19,328 nt of DNA. Source: Actinomycetes bacterium. Lineage in GTDB: Bacteria > Actinomycetota > Acidimicrobiia > Acidimicrobiales > Microtrichaceae. A model generated the notes under the pieces. It did no database searches. It was not told where the DNA came from and worked only from the letters and a program-made list of their open reading frames with translations. The stretch lies in the NCBI GenBank assembly GCA_023389745.1, contig JAEWED010000222.1:1-19328 (forward strand). The letters are read 5' to 3'. The translations under genes and the position numbers were made by a program. This document shows, piece by piece, positions 1 to 7,779 of the stretch. Every line of letters starts with the position of its first letter. The stretch's first letter is position 1.

Positions 1-202
1 CCAGAGGGGCGTCAACTACGTCGTCAGCGGCGGCGGCTGCAAGACCACCCCCGTCGGTCGCAGCCGCTACACGGCGATGTCCGCCTCGATCCTGCACTTC
101 CTGGTGATCGACGTGCAGGGCGACCGGCTCACCGGCCGGTGCGTCCGGGCCGACGGGGCCGTGGTCGACCGCTTCACCCTGCGAGCCAGGGAGGGACGAT
201 GA
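1..202 (+). CDS. Metallophosphoesterase, C-terminal fragment (5' end outside window)
   Basis: An open frame runs from base 2 to a TGA at 200-202 and gives the last 66 residues of a protein that begins before the window. The fragment contains GVNYVVSGGGC followed by KTTPVG and a beta-rich tail (ILHFLVIDV, RLTGRCV, VVDRFTL). A YxVSGGGG-type strand followed by short beta strands is the usual ending of calcineurin-like metallophosphoesterases of the purple acid phosphatase type, which hydrolyse phosphomonoesters or diesters with a two-metal centre. The metal-binding motifs would lie upstream and cannot be seen, so activity cannot be judged. The stop overlaps the start of the next gene as ATGA (199-202), which implies an operon with translational coupling. 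The family call is moderate because only the tail is visible. Confidence 0.7.
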   Translation, partial: QRGVNYVVSGGGCKTTPVGRSRYTAMSASILHFLVIDVQGDRLTGRCVRADGAVVDRFTLRAREGR

Positions 203-744
203 GCGACCCGGACCGCACCACGCGCCACGACGAACGCGCACAGGAGCGCGGCGACGCGAGACGCCACGAGGCTCTCGACCTGATCGCCCCACCCGTCTAT
301 GCCCTGCTGTGCGTGGCGGTCCTGCTCGCCCCCGCGATCGCCATCACGCTGAGCTCCGACCGCGGCGGCATGCGAGAGGCCGCCGATGCCGATCTGGTCG
401 TCGCGAGCGCAGTGCTCGGCATCGGTCTCGCGGCCCTGTCGATGTGGCGGTTGCGGTCCGAGGAGATCAGGGCGGTGCGCCGCGCCGACATGTGGATCGC
501 CTCGCTCGACTCGCTCGTCGTGTTGATGTTCGGCGCCACCGTCCTGCCCCTCGTCGTGCTGTGGGGGTTCACCGACGAGCACGCCACGATGGCCCAGCGC
601 GGCTACCCCGTCGTCCTGCTGTGGAGCGGCGTGCAGCTCGCGGCGATCGTGCTCGCCGAGGTGGTCGGCCGTGTCGTCTTCTGGTGGCTCGAGCCCCACG
701 AGCAACGTGCCTCGTCACGGCGTCGCCGCGAGCAGGCCGCCTGA
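199..744 (+). CDS. Hypothetical four-helix integral membrane protein
   Basis: The protein has 181 residues and starts at the ATG inside the ATGA overlap with the preceding phosphoesterase gene. A strong GGGAGGG ribosome site lies 5-10 bases upstream. A charged N-terminus (about 25 residues) is followed by hydrophobic segments near residues 33-50 (VYALLCVAVLLAPAIAI), 66-80, 100-122 (DSLVVLMFGATVLPLVVLWG) and 134-160 (VVLLWSGVQLAAIVLAEVVGRVVFWW). The tail is very basic (SSRRRREQ). The topology suggests a small polytopic inner-membrane protein with cytoplasmic ends. No conserved family motif was recognised and no function is assigned. Coupling to the phosphoesterase suggests a linked role. It converges on the minus-strand operon ending at 764. 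Confidence 0.8.
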   Translation: MSDPDRTTRHDERAQERGDARRHEALDLIAPPVYALLCVAVLLAPAIAITLSSDRGGMREAADADLVVASAVLGIGLAALSMWRLRSEEIRAVRRADMWIASLDSLVVLMFGATVLPLVVLWGFTDEHATMAQRGYPVVLLWSGVQLAAIVLAEVVGRVVFWWLEPHEQRASSRRRREQAA

Positions 745-763
745 GGGCGTCTCTCGAAGCGGA

Positions 764-1156
764 TCAGTCGTCGACCTGCGTCGCGATCACGTCGCCGCGC
801 ACCCGGTCCACCGCCGTGTCCTCGAGGCACCCACGGAGTCGACGCGACGCGTGCTCCCCCAGCGAGGGCCGCACCTCGGCGACGTACTCGCCGTCGCCCA
901 CCGCTCGTGGGGTGGTGATGCCGGTCCAGCCGACGGCACCCACGCACGGCATCCAGAGGGAGACGGCCGCGTCGTCCAGATCGTGGTGGTAGTCGCGTGT
1001 CTCGACCCGGAACACCACCCGGGTGGTGCCGGATCGTCCACGCTCGAAGGTGTACTGGGTCGCGTCGGCCATGAGCACGATGACCACGACGGTGATGGCC
1101 AGCACCAGGACGGGTCCCAGCGCTCGCCCGGCGGCGGACCGGCGCACCGCTACCAC
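764..1156 (-). CDS. Hypothetical single-pass membrane-anchored protein
   Basis: The protein has 130 residues and begins with GTG at 1156-1154. That GTG overlaps the TAG stop of the upstream gene (GTGGTAG, 1156-1150), so translation is probably coupled. A short basic N-terminus (VRRSAAGR) precedes one transmembrane helix at about residues 12-30 (LGPVLVLAITVVVIVLMA). The remainder is a probable extracytoplasmic domain of about 95 residues with two cysteines (in MPCVGAV and RGCLED) that could form a disulfide. No family was recognised. It is the last gene of the minus-strand operon that starts with the dikinase-like gene at 3977. Its position behind a three-helix membrane protein suggests that the two act together in the membrane, which is inference only. 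Confidence 0.75.
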   Translation of the reverse strand: MVAVRRSAAGRALGPVLVLAITVVVIVLMADATQYTFERGRSGTTRVVFRVETRDYHHDLDDAAVSLWMPCVGAVGWTGITTPRAVGDGEYVAEVRPSLGEHASRRLRGCLEDTAVDRVRGDVIATQVDD

Positions 1157-1677
1157 CGCCCTCCGGCAGGTCCGCGCAGATCACGCAGCGGATCGTCGGC
1201 GTCGTCGAGGAACCCACCGGGCGGCAGCGCCAGCCGCGACAACCCGACGGCCAGGGCGCGGTCCGACAAGCGTCCCGCCGTCATCCGGCCGATCCGTTCC
1301 ACGATCCAGGCCAGTCCGGCGAACACCAGACCCGCGCCCAGCAGCACGGGGATGAACACCCGCGTGCCGTCCGGGTCGGGACGCAGCCACTCGAACACCG
1401 TCGAGGGCCGGTCGCGGGCCGCGTCGAGATGCCCGGCGATGCGCCGGGTCCGGACCGCCTCGAGGTCCCGACCGATGCCCTCGACGTCGTGGCCGATGGC
1501 GTCCAGCTTCCGACCCAGCAACCACCCGAGCACCGCGACCTCGGCAGCGAGGAAGATCGCTGCGCTGATCAGGGCACGGTTCCACTCCCAGCGGTACAGG
1601 TAGACGAACACGTAGGCACCCGACGCCGCGAGCGTGGCGGCACCGATCATCATCACGACGACCTGTCGTCGGTTCAT
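1150..1677 (-). CDS. Hypothetical three-helix membrane protein
   Basis: The protein has 175 residues. Its ATG (1677-1675) overlaps the TGA of the upstream dikinase-like gene as ATGA (1677-1674), so the two are translationally coupled. Predicted helices lie near residues 6-26 (VVMMIGAATLAASGAYVFVYL), 34-54 (LISAAIFLAAEVAVLGWLLG) and 109-128 (IPVLLGAGLVFAGLAWIVERI). Between helices 2 and 3 lies a charged stretch of about 55 residues with heptad-like spacing (KLDAIGHDVEGIGRDLEAV), which may be a short amphipathic or coiled-coil segment. No known domain was recognised. The tight coupling to a phosphoryl-transfer enzyme suggests that it anchors, senses for or is a target of that enzyme, but the sequence does not prove this. 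Confidence 0.8.
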   Translation of the reverse strand: MNRRQVVVMMIGAATLAASGAYVFVYLYRWEWNRALISAAIFLAAEVAVLGWLLGRKLDAIGHDVEGIGRDLEAVRTRRIAGHLDAARDRPSTVFEWLRPDPDGTRVFIPVLLGAGLVFAGLAWIVERIGRMTAGRLSDRALAVGLSRLALPPGGFLDDADDPLRDLRGPAGGRW

Positions 1678-3977
1678 GGCGCACCTCCCCGCAGTGCTCC
1701 TCCCTCTGGCGCCCCTCGTCGCGAGGTCCGTCCTTGCGGCACTCCCTCGCGCGGTGCTCCGTCGCGCCGCACCGGGCGGCCAGGTGTCACGGGCTCCGGT
1801 TCGCTCAGATCGAGGCGCTCGACGGTCCCGGCGCCGCCGTCGACGAGGACCCGCTCTCCGGCGCGCAGCGTCGACGCGGCGCCGGCCATCGCGGTGACCG
1901 CGGGGACGCCGAACTCGCGGGCGAGGATCGCGAGGTGGCTGAGCGGACCGCCCTGCTCGGCGACGAGGCCGGCGGCGACCTCGACCGCAGCGGCGAGCCG
2001 CGGATCGAGGGTGCGCACGACGAGCACCTTGCCGGTCGCGTCGAGTGGATCGTGGGTGACGATCCCGACCACCCGACCGGTGCTCACACCCACCGGGCCC
2101 CCGCCGGAGCGGTTGGACGGCTCCTCGACGTCGGGCACGACGCTGCCGTCGACGGCCAGCCGGAATCGGTCCGGGAGCGGTGGGCCACCCAGGTCGTCGG
2201 GCGGCACCTCGACCGCCGCCCCCGGTTGCTCGACGGCGTCGCGCAACACCGCGAGGTCGATGTGGCGGACGTCGAGCCGCGCGGCGAGCTGGGCGCGGGC
2301 CTCGAGGCGGGTCCCCAGCTCCATCGCGACGCGAGCCGTCAGCTCCTGCACCCACCGGGCCCGGAGCCGCAGCGACTCCCGGGCCACCGCGTTCGGATCG
2401 ACGACCTCGGCCGTCACGAGCGGCGCCGGCGCGGTCCGGGGTGTCGGCTCGGTCCGGGGTGTCGGGGGCAGGACGAGCGGCCCGCCGATGCGGGGAGCGG
2501 TCAGGGCCAGCACGACCGGGTGCTCGGCGACGATCTCGTGGTCGTCGAGACCGTCGAGGCGCGCACGCCGGAGGGTGGTCAGCGCCTCGGACGCGCCGGT
2601 GACCGCCGGACGGGTGCGGTCGACGAAGAAGCCGGCCAGCACCTCGTGTGCGTGCAGCGTCGCCAACACCCGCTGGGCGTTGGACAGCACGGTCAGCAGC
2701 TGGACGTCGCCGAGACGATCGAGTGCGGCGAGGGAACGAAGATCGCCGTCGACCTCGGACACCAGATCGTGGGCGATCGCCGGCATCGCGACCCGCAGTC
2801 GTCCGACGCGCCACGCGGCGAACAGGCGGCGCAGCGGCGACCGAGGGTCGAGCAGCCTCCACCACGTGCGACGTGGCATCACGACCCCGAGCGCCTCGAG
2901 GTCGACCGCCACTCGACCGCGGATGTCCACGACGAAGTGCTCGGCCAATGCACGGGCGCTCACGGCGCCGCTGAGCCGGAGCGCCTCGCGCACGCCGGTC
3001 TCGAGCGGACCCTCCCAGAGATCACGCTCCAGGCGTGCCAACGGCGCCGGGAAGGTCTCGGCGACCGGACCGGCGCCGAGCACATGGCCACCTGCCACGG
3101 GCATCGCCGAGGCGGTGATCGGTCGGCTCTGCAAGAGGCGGAGCTCGCCGGTTCCGAGGATCAGCCACTCGATGTCCTGAGGCGCACCGAACAGGCGCTC
3201 GGCGTCCCTGGCGAGACGCGCCAGGCGCCGGCGCTCGCGGGACCCCAGCAGGGGCGCCCCTGCTCCACTCCCAGGACCTGCGCCGCGACGAGAACCTGCG
3301 CCGTGACCAGAGCCGGCGCCGTGCCGTGAGACGCCGCCGCGACGGCGCAGCAGGACCTGTTCCCCGACGACCTCGCCGCTGACGATCCGGTCCGGGAGCC
3401 CGTCCGTCGCCGACACCAGGGAGTGGGCCCGGTCGCCCGTCAGCGGGTCGATCCCGAAGAGGACACCGCCGACGCGGGCGTCGGCCATCGGCTGCACGAG
3501 CACCGCCATGGGCGCCGGTCCCCCCACCGCGTCACCGTCCCCGTCCCCGTCCCCGATCCCGCCAGCGTCCCCGATCCCAACGGCCGAGGCGATCACGTCG
3601 TGCACGGCGGCGAGGAACGGGTCCCATCCGCTGACGTGCAGCACGGTCCGGAAACGCCCTGCCATCGAAGAGCCCGTTCCGTCCTCGAGCACCGACGACG
3701 AGCGGACTGCGAGCGGCAGCGTGCCGTTCGCGGACAGCGTCGCCCAGGCGTCGTGCAGCCGCTCACCGCCGGGACCCGTGCCGTTCCACCGGTCGGCGGC
3801 GGCAACCGCCGTCGAGGTGATCGCGAACCCCTCGATCACGGGGAGACCGTGCTGCCGCGCGATCGCCAGGTTCGACGCCTTGGCGCCGCTGAGCCGGGCG
3901 TCAGCGGCGCACGGCTCGTCGAGCCACACGATGGAGGGATCCATCGATGCTGACAACCCGCTCAGGTCGACACTCAT
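1674..3977 (-). CDS. PEP-synthase-like / rifampin-phosphotransferase-like dikinase lacking the PEP-binding barrel
   Basis: The protein has 767 residues; the start is the ATG at 3977 with an upstream GGGAAG. The N-terminal ~290 residues match a PPDK_N ATP-grasp domain, with LSGAKASNLAIARQHGLPVIEGF, AVRSSSVLEDGTGSSMAGRF and a closing DIEWLILGTGELRLLQSRPIT. The C-terminal ~110 residues form a phosphohistidine mobile domain with AEQGGPLSHLAILAREFGVP, in which His681 is the expected phospho-carrier. Between them lie about 370 residues of mostly helical sequence with no recognised domain. PEP synthase and PPDK instead carry a C-terminal PEP/pyruvate TIM barrel, which is absent here. The order ATP-grasp, unknown acceptor module, His domain resembles rifampin phosphotransferase (Rph, about 865 residues). 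The acceptor cannot be named. Low-complexity Gly/Asp and Gly/Ala/His repeats interrupt the ATP-grasp region, and the C-terminus ends in Gly/Pro/Arg-rich sequence. It is the first gene of a coupled operon with two membrane proteins. Confidence 0.85.
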   Translation of the reverse strand: MSVDLSGLSASMDPSIVWLDEPCAADARLSGAKASNLAIARQHGLPVIEGFAITSTAVAAADRWNGTGPGGERLHDAWATLSANGTLPLAVRSSSVLEDGTGSSMAGRFRTVLHVSGWDPFLAAVHDVIASAVGIGDAGGIGDGDGDGDAVGGPAPMAVLVQPMADARVGGVLFGIDPLTGDRAHSLVSATDGLPDRIVSGEVVGEQVLLRRRGGVSRHGAGSGHGAGSRRGAGPGSGAGAPLLGSRERRRLARLARDAERLFGAPQDIEWLILGTGELRLLQSRPITASAMPVAGGHVLGAGPVAETFPAPLARLERDLWEGPLETGVREALRLSGAVSARALAEHFVVDIRGRVAVDLEALGVVMPRRTWWRLLDPRSPLRRLFAAWRVGRLRVAMPAIAHDLVSEVDGDLRSLAALDRLGDVQLLTVLSNAQRVLATLHAHEVLAGFFVDRTRPAVTGASEALTTLRRARLDGLDDHEIVAEHPVVLALTAPRIGGPLVLPPTPRTEPTPRTAPAPLVTAEVVDPNAVARESLRLRARWVQELTARVAMELGTRLEARAQLAARLDVRHIDLAVLRDAVEQPGAAVEVPPDDLGGPPLPDRFRLAVDGSVVPDVEEPSNRSGGGPVGVSTGRVVGIVTHDPLDATGKVLVVRTLDPRLAAAVEVAAGLVAEQGGPLSHLAILAREFGVPAVTAMAGAASTLRAGERVLVDGGAGTVERLDLSEPEPVTPGRPVRRDGAPREGVPQGRTSRRGAPEGGALRGGAP
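3277..3330 (-). repeat. Three imperfect 18-bp tandem repeats inside the dikinase-like gene
   Basis: Units at 3277-3294, 3295-3312 and 3313-3330 share the core CCTGCGCCG. On the coding strand they give a six-residue repeat (SRHGAG, SGHGAG, SRRGAG, then a degenerate PGSGAG). The repeat is a multiple of three and keeps the frame, so it is an expandable linker within the ATP-grasp region rather than a disruption. Confidence 0.75.
3534..3580 (-). repeat. Hexanucleotide repeat encoding a Gly-Asp-rich loop
   Basis: CCCCGT/CCCCGA-type hexamers recur here and encode a GIGDAGGIGDGDGDGD stretch in the dikinase-like protein. Replication slippage would change its length without frameshift. It is probably a surface loop. 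Confidence 0.65.
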
Positions 3978-4020
3978 TCCGGTGCTTCCCACGACCTGGG
4001 ACGCCTCGTTGACTCCATGG

Positions 4021-4042
4021 GGCACCGATGACACGGTGTGCC
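4021..4042. promoter_or_regulatory. Imperfect inverted repeat in the divergent 3977/4068 intergenic region
   Basis: GGCACCG (4021-4027), a six-base spacer and CGGTGTGCC (4034-4042) pair except for one extra T. It lies between two divergent starts, so it could be an operator or a 5' UTR hairpin of the esterase mRNA. Support is positional only. Confidence 0.3.
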
Positions 4043-4067
4043 ACGAGCCGGGGGCGAGGGGGATCTC

Positions 4068-5003
4068 ATGGTGCGGAGCACGGGTGCGCGTGTCGTGGTG
4101 CTGGCAGCGACGGTCGCGGTGCTGACGAGTTGCACGACGTTCCCCGCAGCAGGTCCGCCGGCGAGCGGCGACGGATGCGCCGTGCCGGCGACCGCGGTGT
4201 CGGACCGGCCGGCGAGCCTCCGTGTCGGCAGCACCGTCCGGCACTACACGTGGTCCGCGTCGGCGCGTCCCGGGCCCAAGCCACTGGTCATCGACATCCA
4301 CGGGTTGCTCGAAGGTGTCATCGCCGGCGTGCACCCCGACATGAGCCAGTACACCCCGAAGGCCCACGACGAGGGCTTCGTCGTGGCGTACCCGATCGGC
4401 GAGAACGGCGGCGTCAACTGGGAGCTCGGCGAGCACACCCCGTCGCTCCGCTTCATCGACGAGCTGCTCGTGCAGCTGCGGGCCGACGCCTGCATCGACC
4501 CGACGCGCATCTACGTCACCGGCCTCTCCTACGGCGCCACGATGACGACACAGCTCATGTGCTACCGCTCCGAGGTGTTCGCGGCGGCGGCTCCGGTGGC
4601 CGGTCTGCTGCGCCCGGACAACGCAGGTGTCACCAATCCCGGCAACTGCAATCCCACCCGTCGGGTCCCGGTGGTCACCTTCCACGGCGAGTCCGACCCG
4701 ATCCTCCCCTTCGACTACTTCGCGCCCAGTCCACAGGCCTGGGCGACGCGCTACGGCTGCGGGCCGAAGACCACGACGGTCGAGGTGGTCTCGGACCCCG
4801 TCACCCGACGTCCGATCTACAAGGACACCTGGGCGTGCGACGGCACCGCGGTCGAGTCCTGGAGGATCGAAGGCGGCGGCCACGCCTGGCCCGGCAGCGC
4901 CTTCAGCACCGCGATCGCCGGCATCGTCGGGCTCACCCCGACGTCGATCGACGCGACGGACATCAGCTGGGAGTTCTTCGAGCGCTTCTCGCTGGCCCAG
5001 TGA
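4068..5003 (+). CDS. Secreted lipoprotein esterase, PHB-depolymerase / feruloyl-esterase (LpqC-like) family
   Basis: The protein has 311 residues. An in-frame start lies 30 bases upstream, but the ATG at 4068 is preferred because GAGGGGGA lies directly upstream and a proper lipoprotein signal follows. Basic residues, a hydrophobic core (VVVLAATVAVL) and the lipobox LTSC give a lipidated Cys22, so the enzyme should sit on the outer face of the membrane. The alpha/beta-hydrolase landmarks are present: IDIHG (oxyanion strand), GLSYG with the nucleophilic serine, HGESDPILPF with the probable catalytic acid, and GGGHAWPG with the catalytic histidine. GGGHAWPG is characteristic of the esterase_phd family, whose members hydrolyse polyesters, feruloyl or acetyl-xylan esters. 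Several cysteines (CIDP, MCYR, GNCNP, YGCG, WACDG) could form disulfides. The substrate is unknown. It is transcribed divergently from the dikinase-like operon and is probably monocistronic. Confidence 0.88.
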   Translation: MVRSTGARVVVLAATVAVLTSCTTFPAAGPPASGDGCAVPATAVSDRPASLRVGSTVRHYTWSASARPGPKPLVIDIHGLLEGVIAGVHPDMSQYTPKAHDEGFVVAYPIGENGGVNWELGEHTPSLRFIDELLVQLRADACIDPTRIYVTGLSYGATMTTQLMCYRSEVFAAAAPVAGLLRPDNAGVTNPGNCNPTRRVPVVTFHGESDPILPFDYFAPSPQAWATRYGCGPKTTTVEVVSDPVTRRPIYKDTWACDGTAVESWRIEGGGHAWPGSAFSTAIAGIVGLTPTSIDATDISWEFFERFSLAQ

Positions 5004-5061
5004 ATGGTGCACCGCTGCGCCGTCGACCGACGTCGTCGGGCATCGGCGCCGCTGCAGGACA

Positions 5062-6870
5062 TCACGACGAAGGACCGCGGGCCCGCTGACCCCAGGCCGG
5101 ATCTGATTGTCGACTCCCGTCGCTCAGGAGCTGCTCCGTCGTGCCGTCGGGATCATCCATGTCGGCCACGTAGACCTGCGGATCGCCGTTCCTGTCAGAA
5201 ACCCAGGCAACACGCCGACCATCCGGGGACCAGGCGCCGGAGTAGTCGTTGAACTCCGTGCTCTTGAGCAGCGCGGTGACCTTCTGGGTCTCCACATCGA
5301 GCACAGCGATGTCACTGCTCTCCTCGGCCTGCGTCGTGAAGAGGATGCGGCGGCCGTCAGGCGACCAACGCGGCCAGCTCACCTGGGTACCGACGGCGAG
5401 CAGCAGCGACTCCCGGCCCTGGAGGAGATCAACGGTGTAGAGCTTCGACTCACCGTCCCGACGAGAGATGAACAGGATGGACGAGCCGTCAGGATGCCAG
5501 TCGGGTTCACTCCCTCCGCCGCGAGTGAGCCGTGTCGGCTCCTGTGGTTGATCAGCTGAGACCACGAAGAGATCGACGTCTGGCTCACGGCCTCGGGTGA
5601 AGACGATCGCGTCGCCATCCGGACTCCAGCGCGGGAAGAACTCGTCCTCAGGTCCTGTAGTGATGCGCTGGAGGTCACCGCCCTTCGAATCAGCGGTCCA
5701 GATGTCGTAGCTGCCCATCGTGCTGCTCGAGAACGCGACTCGCTTCCCATCTGGCGACCACGATGGGTAGTACTCCCCCGACGCCGACCCTGCGAGCGTC
5801 GCAGCCTCCTCGGACCCAGGTTCCATCCGCACGATGTTCGAGTCTCCGAGCGGCACCTTCTCGAAGAACACGCGACTCCCGTCCGGGCTCCAAGTGGGGT
5901 TCGCCTCGTTAGAGGGGCCGGCCACGATGTCCTTCTGCCGCGTGCCTGAGACGGTCATGATCCGAACATCCTGGTCGGCTGCAGATCGCCCGTACGTGTA
6001 GGCGATCATCTTGCCGTCCGGCGAGACTGCGGCGTCCGTTTCATCCTCTGGGTCGTTGGTCAGACGCTGAACGTCCCCGCTCGCGACATCCATGATGTAG
6101 AGGTCGTAGTTGTCTCCCCCACGGTTGGAGGAGAACACGAGCCGATTTCCATCTGGGGTCCATGCCGCATCGATGTCGTCGGCACTGTCGGTGGTGAGGG
6201 TGCGCACCGCTCCGGAATCGATGTTCACCACCTTGATGTCGCGGGAGTCAGTGCTGGCGCGCGCCTCGTACGCGATCTCCGGTGCCGCAGGGTTCCATGC
6301 GGCGTAGGCCCCGCCATCGGTCGTGATCTGCTGGGTGAACCCGGACCGAACATCCAGGGTGTGTATCTCGGTCCCCTCCCCCACGGAGCGGGTGAAGGCC
6401 AGGAGTCCTTCGGTGGACGACCAGCTGGGGGCGTAGTCGCTCGCTGAAGGGGGCGCTGCGATCCCCGTGGTCGCGGCCCCCAAGGGATCGCCGACGTGGA
6501 GTACCGACGTACCCGCGCCGTCGTCGGTGATGACATACGCAAGTTCACTGCCGGAGGGGGAGATGCTCGGCGAGTGCTCGCGCTGCGGACTCACGGCGAC
6601 CGGAACCTCGTTCGCCCCATCGAGATCGGCCGAGTAGACGTCCCACGACACCCCGGCCTGGGACGCGAAGACGATCTCCTCCTCGTAGTGCTCGTCGTCG
6701 GGCATCAACCGCTGGGCCCCGGCGGCCATCCCGGCATAGACGGCGCTCGCGAGTAGGGAGATGCAGAGGGCTGCCACCCATTCGCGTCGAAGCCACGCAC
6801 GAAACCTGACATACAGCGTTTCGCTGGATGCCGCGCTGGGCGCGGCATCCTCATCTCCTTGATGTTCCAC
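5062..6870 (-). CDS. Membrane-anchored TolB/PD40 beta-propeller protein
   Basis: The protein has 602 residues from the GTG at 6870-6868, chosen because GAGGAAGG lies seven bases upstream. The frame stays open to an ATG at 6963, but that extension lacks such a site. A cytoplasmic stretch of about 30 residues precedes one transmembrane helix (about 31-52, WVAALCISLLASAVYAGMAAGA). Roughly eleven PD40/WD40-like repeats then run to the C-terminus, with motifs such as SWSPDGKRVAFSS, AAWTPDGNRLVFSSNRGG, RWSPDGDAIVFTRG and AWSPDGRRVAWVSDRNG. These form a TolB-type propeller, likely exposed outside the membrane. No peptidase domain follows, so it is not a complete S9 peptidase. Such propellers usually bind proteins or ligands; the partner is unknown. 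Codon use is less GC-biased at third positions (GAT, GAA, TTT, TAT are frequent) than in flanking genes, which suggests recent acquisition. It converges with the esterase. Confidence 0.82.
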   Translation of the reverse strand: MEHQGDEDAAPSAASSETLYVRFRAWLRREWVAALCISLLASAVYAGMAAGAQRLMPDDEHYEEEIVFASQAGVSWDVYSADLDGANEVPVAVSPQREHSPSISPSGSELAYVITDDGAGTSVLHVGDPLGAATTGIAAPPSASDYAPSWSSTEGLLAFTRSVGEGTEIHTLDVRSGFTQQITTDGGAYAAWNPAAPEIAYEARASTDSRDIKVVNIDSGAVRTLTTDSADDIDAAWTPDGNRLVFSSNRGGDNYDLYIMDVASGDVQRLTNDPEDETDAAVSPDGKMIAYTYGRSAADQDVRIMTVSGTRQKDIVAGPSNEANPTWSPDGSRVFFEKVPLGDSNIVRMEPGSEEAATLAGSASGEYYPSWSPDGKRVAFSSSTMGSYDIWTADSKGGDLQRITTGPEDEFFPRWSPDGDAIVFTRGREPDVDLFVVSADQPQEPTRLTRGGGSEPDWHPDGSSILFISRRDGESKLYTVDLLQGRESLLLAVGTQVSWPRWSPDGRRILFTTQAEESSDIAVLDVETQKVTALLKSTEFNDYSGAWSPDGRRVAWVSDRNGDPQVYVADMDDPDGTTEQLLSDGSRQSDPAWGQRARGPSS

Positions 6871-7144
6871 CGGTAGACCTTCCTCACGCCCCACCAAATG
6901 CGCCGCCCTGAGGACGTCCGCCACTACACCCTTGGCACCTGCAAGCGATGGAGGGTACTGCAAAGCCCAGCTCGAGACGGAGGGGCTGGAGCCGGACGAG
7001 TCGCGCAGATGGTTGCCGCACGACGCGAGTGCTGCTCACCTGGCCACCTCGCGAGAGGACGTGTCGCCCTGGTCCAGATCTTCGAGCAGCTCACGCGGCC
7101 GGCGTCCTAGGGTCGAGTCGGTTCCCAGACCTCAGGAGCGCTCC
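6871..7144. other. Divergent intergenic region without a convincing gene
   Basis: This 274-base gap separates the propeller gene (leftward) from the RibD-like gene (rightward) and must hold both promoters. Short frames cross it, but none has a ribosome site and domain-like sequence together. No tRNA fold or strong inverted repeat was found. The left half shares the lower GC of the propeller gene, so the compositional boundary may fall in here. Confidence 0.4.
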
Positions 7145-7762
7145 ATGGGCCGACTCATCGTGACCGAGTTCGTCAGCCTCGACGGCGTGGCCCAGGCGCC
7201 CGGGGGGCCCGAGGAGGACCCCGCCGGCGGGTTCGCGTACGGCGGCTGGCAGGCGCCGCTGATGACCGACGACGGCGCCGGTGAGGTGATGTTCGAGCAG
7301 GCCAGCCACATGGACGCGCTGCTGCTCGGGCGACGCACCTACGACATCTTCGCCGGCTACTGGCCGAGCGCTCCCGACGAGATCCCGTTCACCCGCCTGC
7401 TCAACGAGGTCCCGAAGTACGTCGCGAGCCGCACGCTGCGCGCACCGCTCGAGTGGCAGGGATCCACGGTGCTCGACGACGACCTCACCGCAGCCGTGGG
7501 AGAGGTGCTCGACCGCCACGACGAGGTGCACGTGATCGGCAGCCTCGACCTGGTGCAGTCGTTGCTCGCTGCCCGACTGGTCGACCGCCTGGACCTGTGG
7601 GTGTACCCACTGCTGCTCGGCGAGGGGAAGAAGGTCTTCGCCGACGGGACGGTGCCAGCGTCACTGCAGCTGGTCGAGTCCACGACCTACCCGAACGGCA
7701 CGATCCACGCGATCTACGACACCGGCGGTGAGCCGGCCGTCGGCGACATGACCCAGGAGTAG
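7145..7762 (+). CDS. Dihydrofolate-reductase-like protein (RibD C-terminal domain family)
   Basis: The protein has 205 residues. The start is the ATG at 7145, preceded by AGGAG at 7134-7138; longer in-frame extensions upstream are not domain-like. The N-terminus (GRLIVTEFVSLDGVAQAPGG) is the typical first strand of the RibD_C/DHFR-like fold. LLLGRRTYDIFAGYWP, YVASRTL and VIGSLDLVQSLLAARLVDRLDLWVYPLLLGEGKKVF are the other hallmarks of the stand-alone members (YyaP/YwjB-like). These proteins probably bind NADPH and reduce pteridine- or pyrimidine-like substrates, but most have no proven substrate. It is not the bifunctional riboflavin enzyme because no deaminase domain is present. It stands alone and converges with the iron-transporter operon. 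Confidence 0.88.
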   Translation: MGRLIVTEFVSLDGVAQAPGGPEEDPAGGFAYGGWQAPLMTDDGAGEVMFEQASHMDALLLGRRTYDIFAGYWPSAPDEIPFTRLLNEVPKYVASRTLRAPLEWQGSTVLDDDLTAAVGEVLDRHDEVHVIGSLDLVQSLLAARLVDRLDLWVYPLLLGEGKKVFADGTVPASLQLVESTTYPNGTIHAIYDTGGEPAVGDMTQE

Positions 7763-7779
7763 GCGCCCCGCGGCCCATC

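Noticed and set aside
2180..2974. Plus-strand open frames across the dikinase-like gene
   Set aside because: They are Arg/Pro/Ala-rich shadows opposite conserved coding sequence, without ribosome sites.
3978..5012. Upstream extension of the dikinase-like frame to 5012
   Set aside because: The extension is antisense to the lipoprotein esterase and looks like shadow sequence. A start at 3977 gives the normal PPDK_N beginning.
6885..6897. CGCCCCACCA resembling a tRNA 3' end next to a compositional shift (possible attachment site)
   Set aside because: No T-arm, anticodon arm or acceptor partner is found on either strand, and no integrase or flanking direct repeat is present.
6898..7144. N-terminal extension of the RibD-like frame back to 6932
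   Set aside because: The extra 71 residues are not part of the fold. AGGAG before the ATG at 7145 and the canonical first strand mark the true start.
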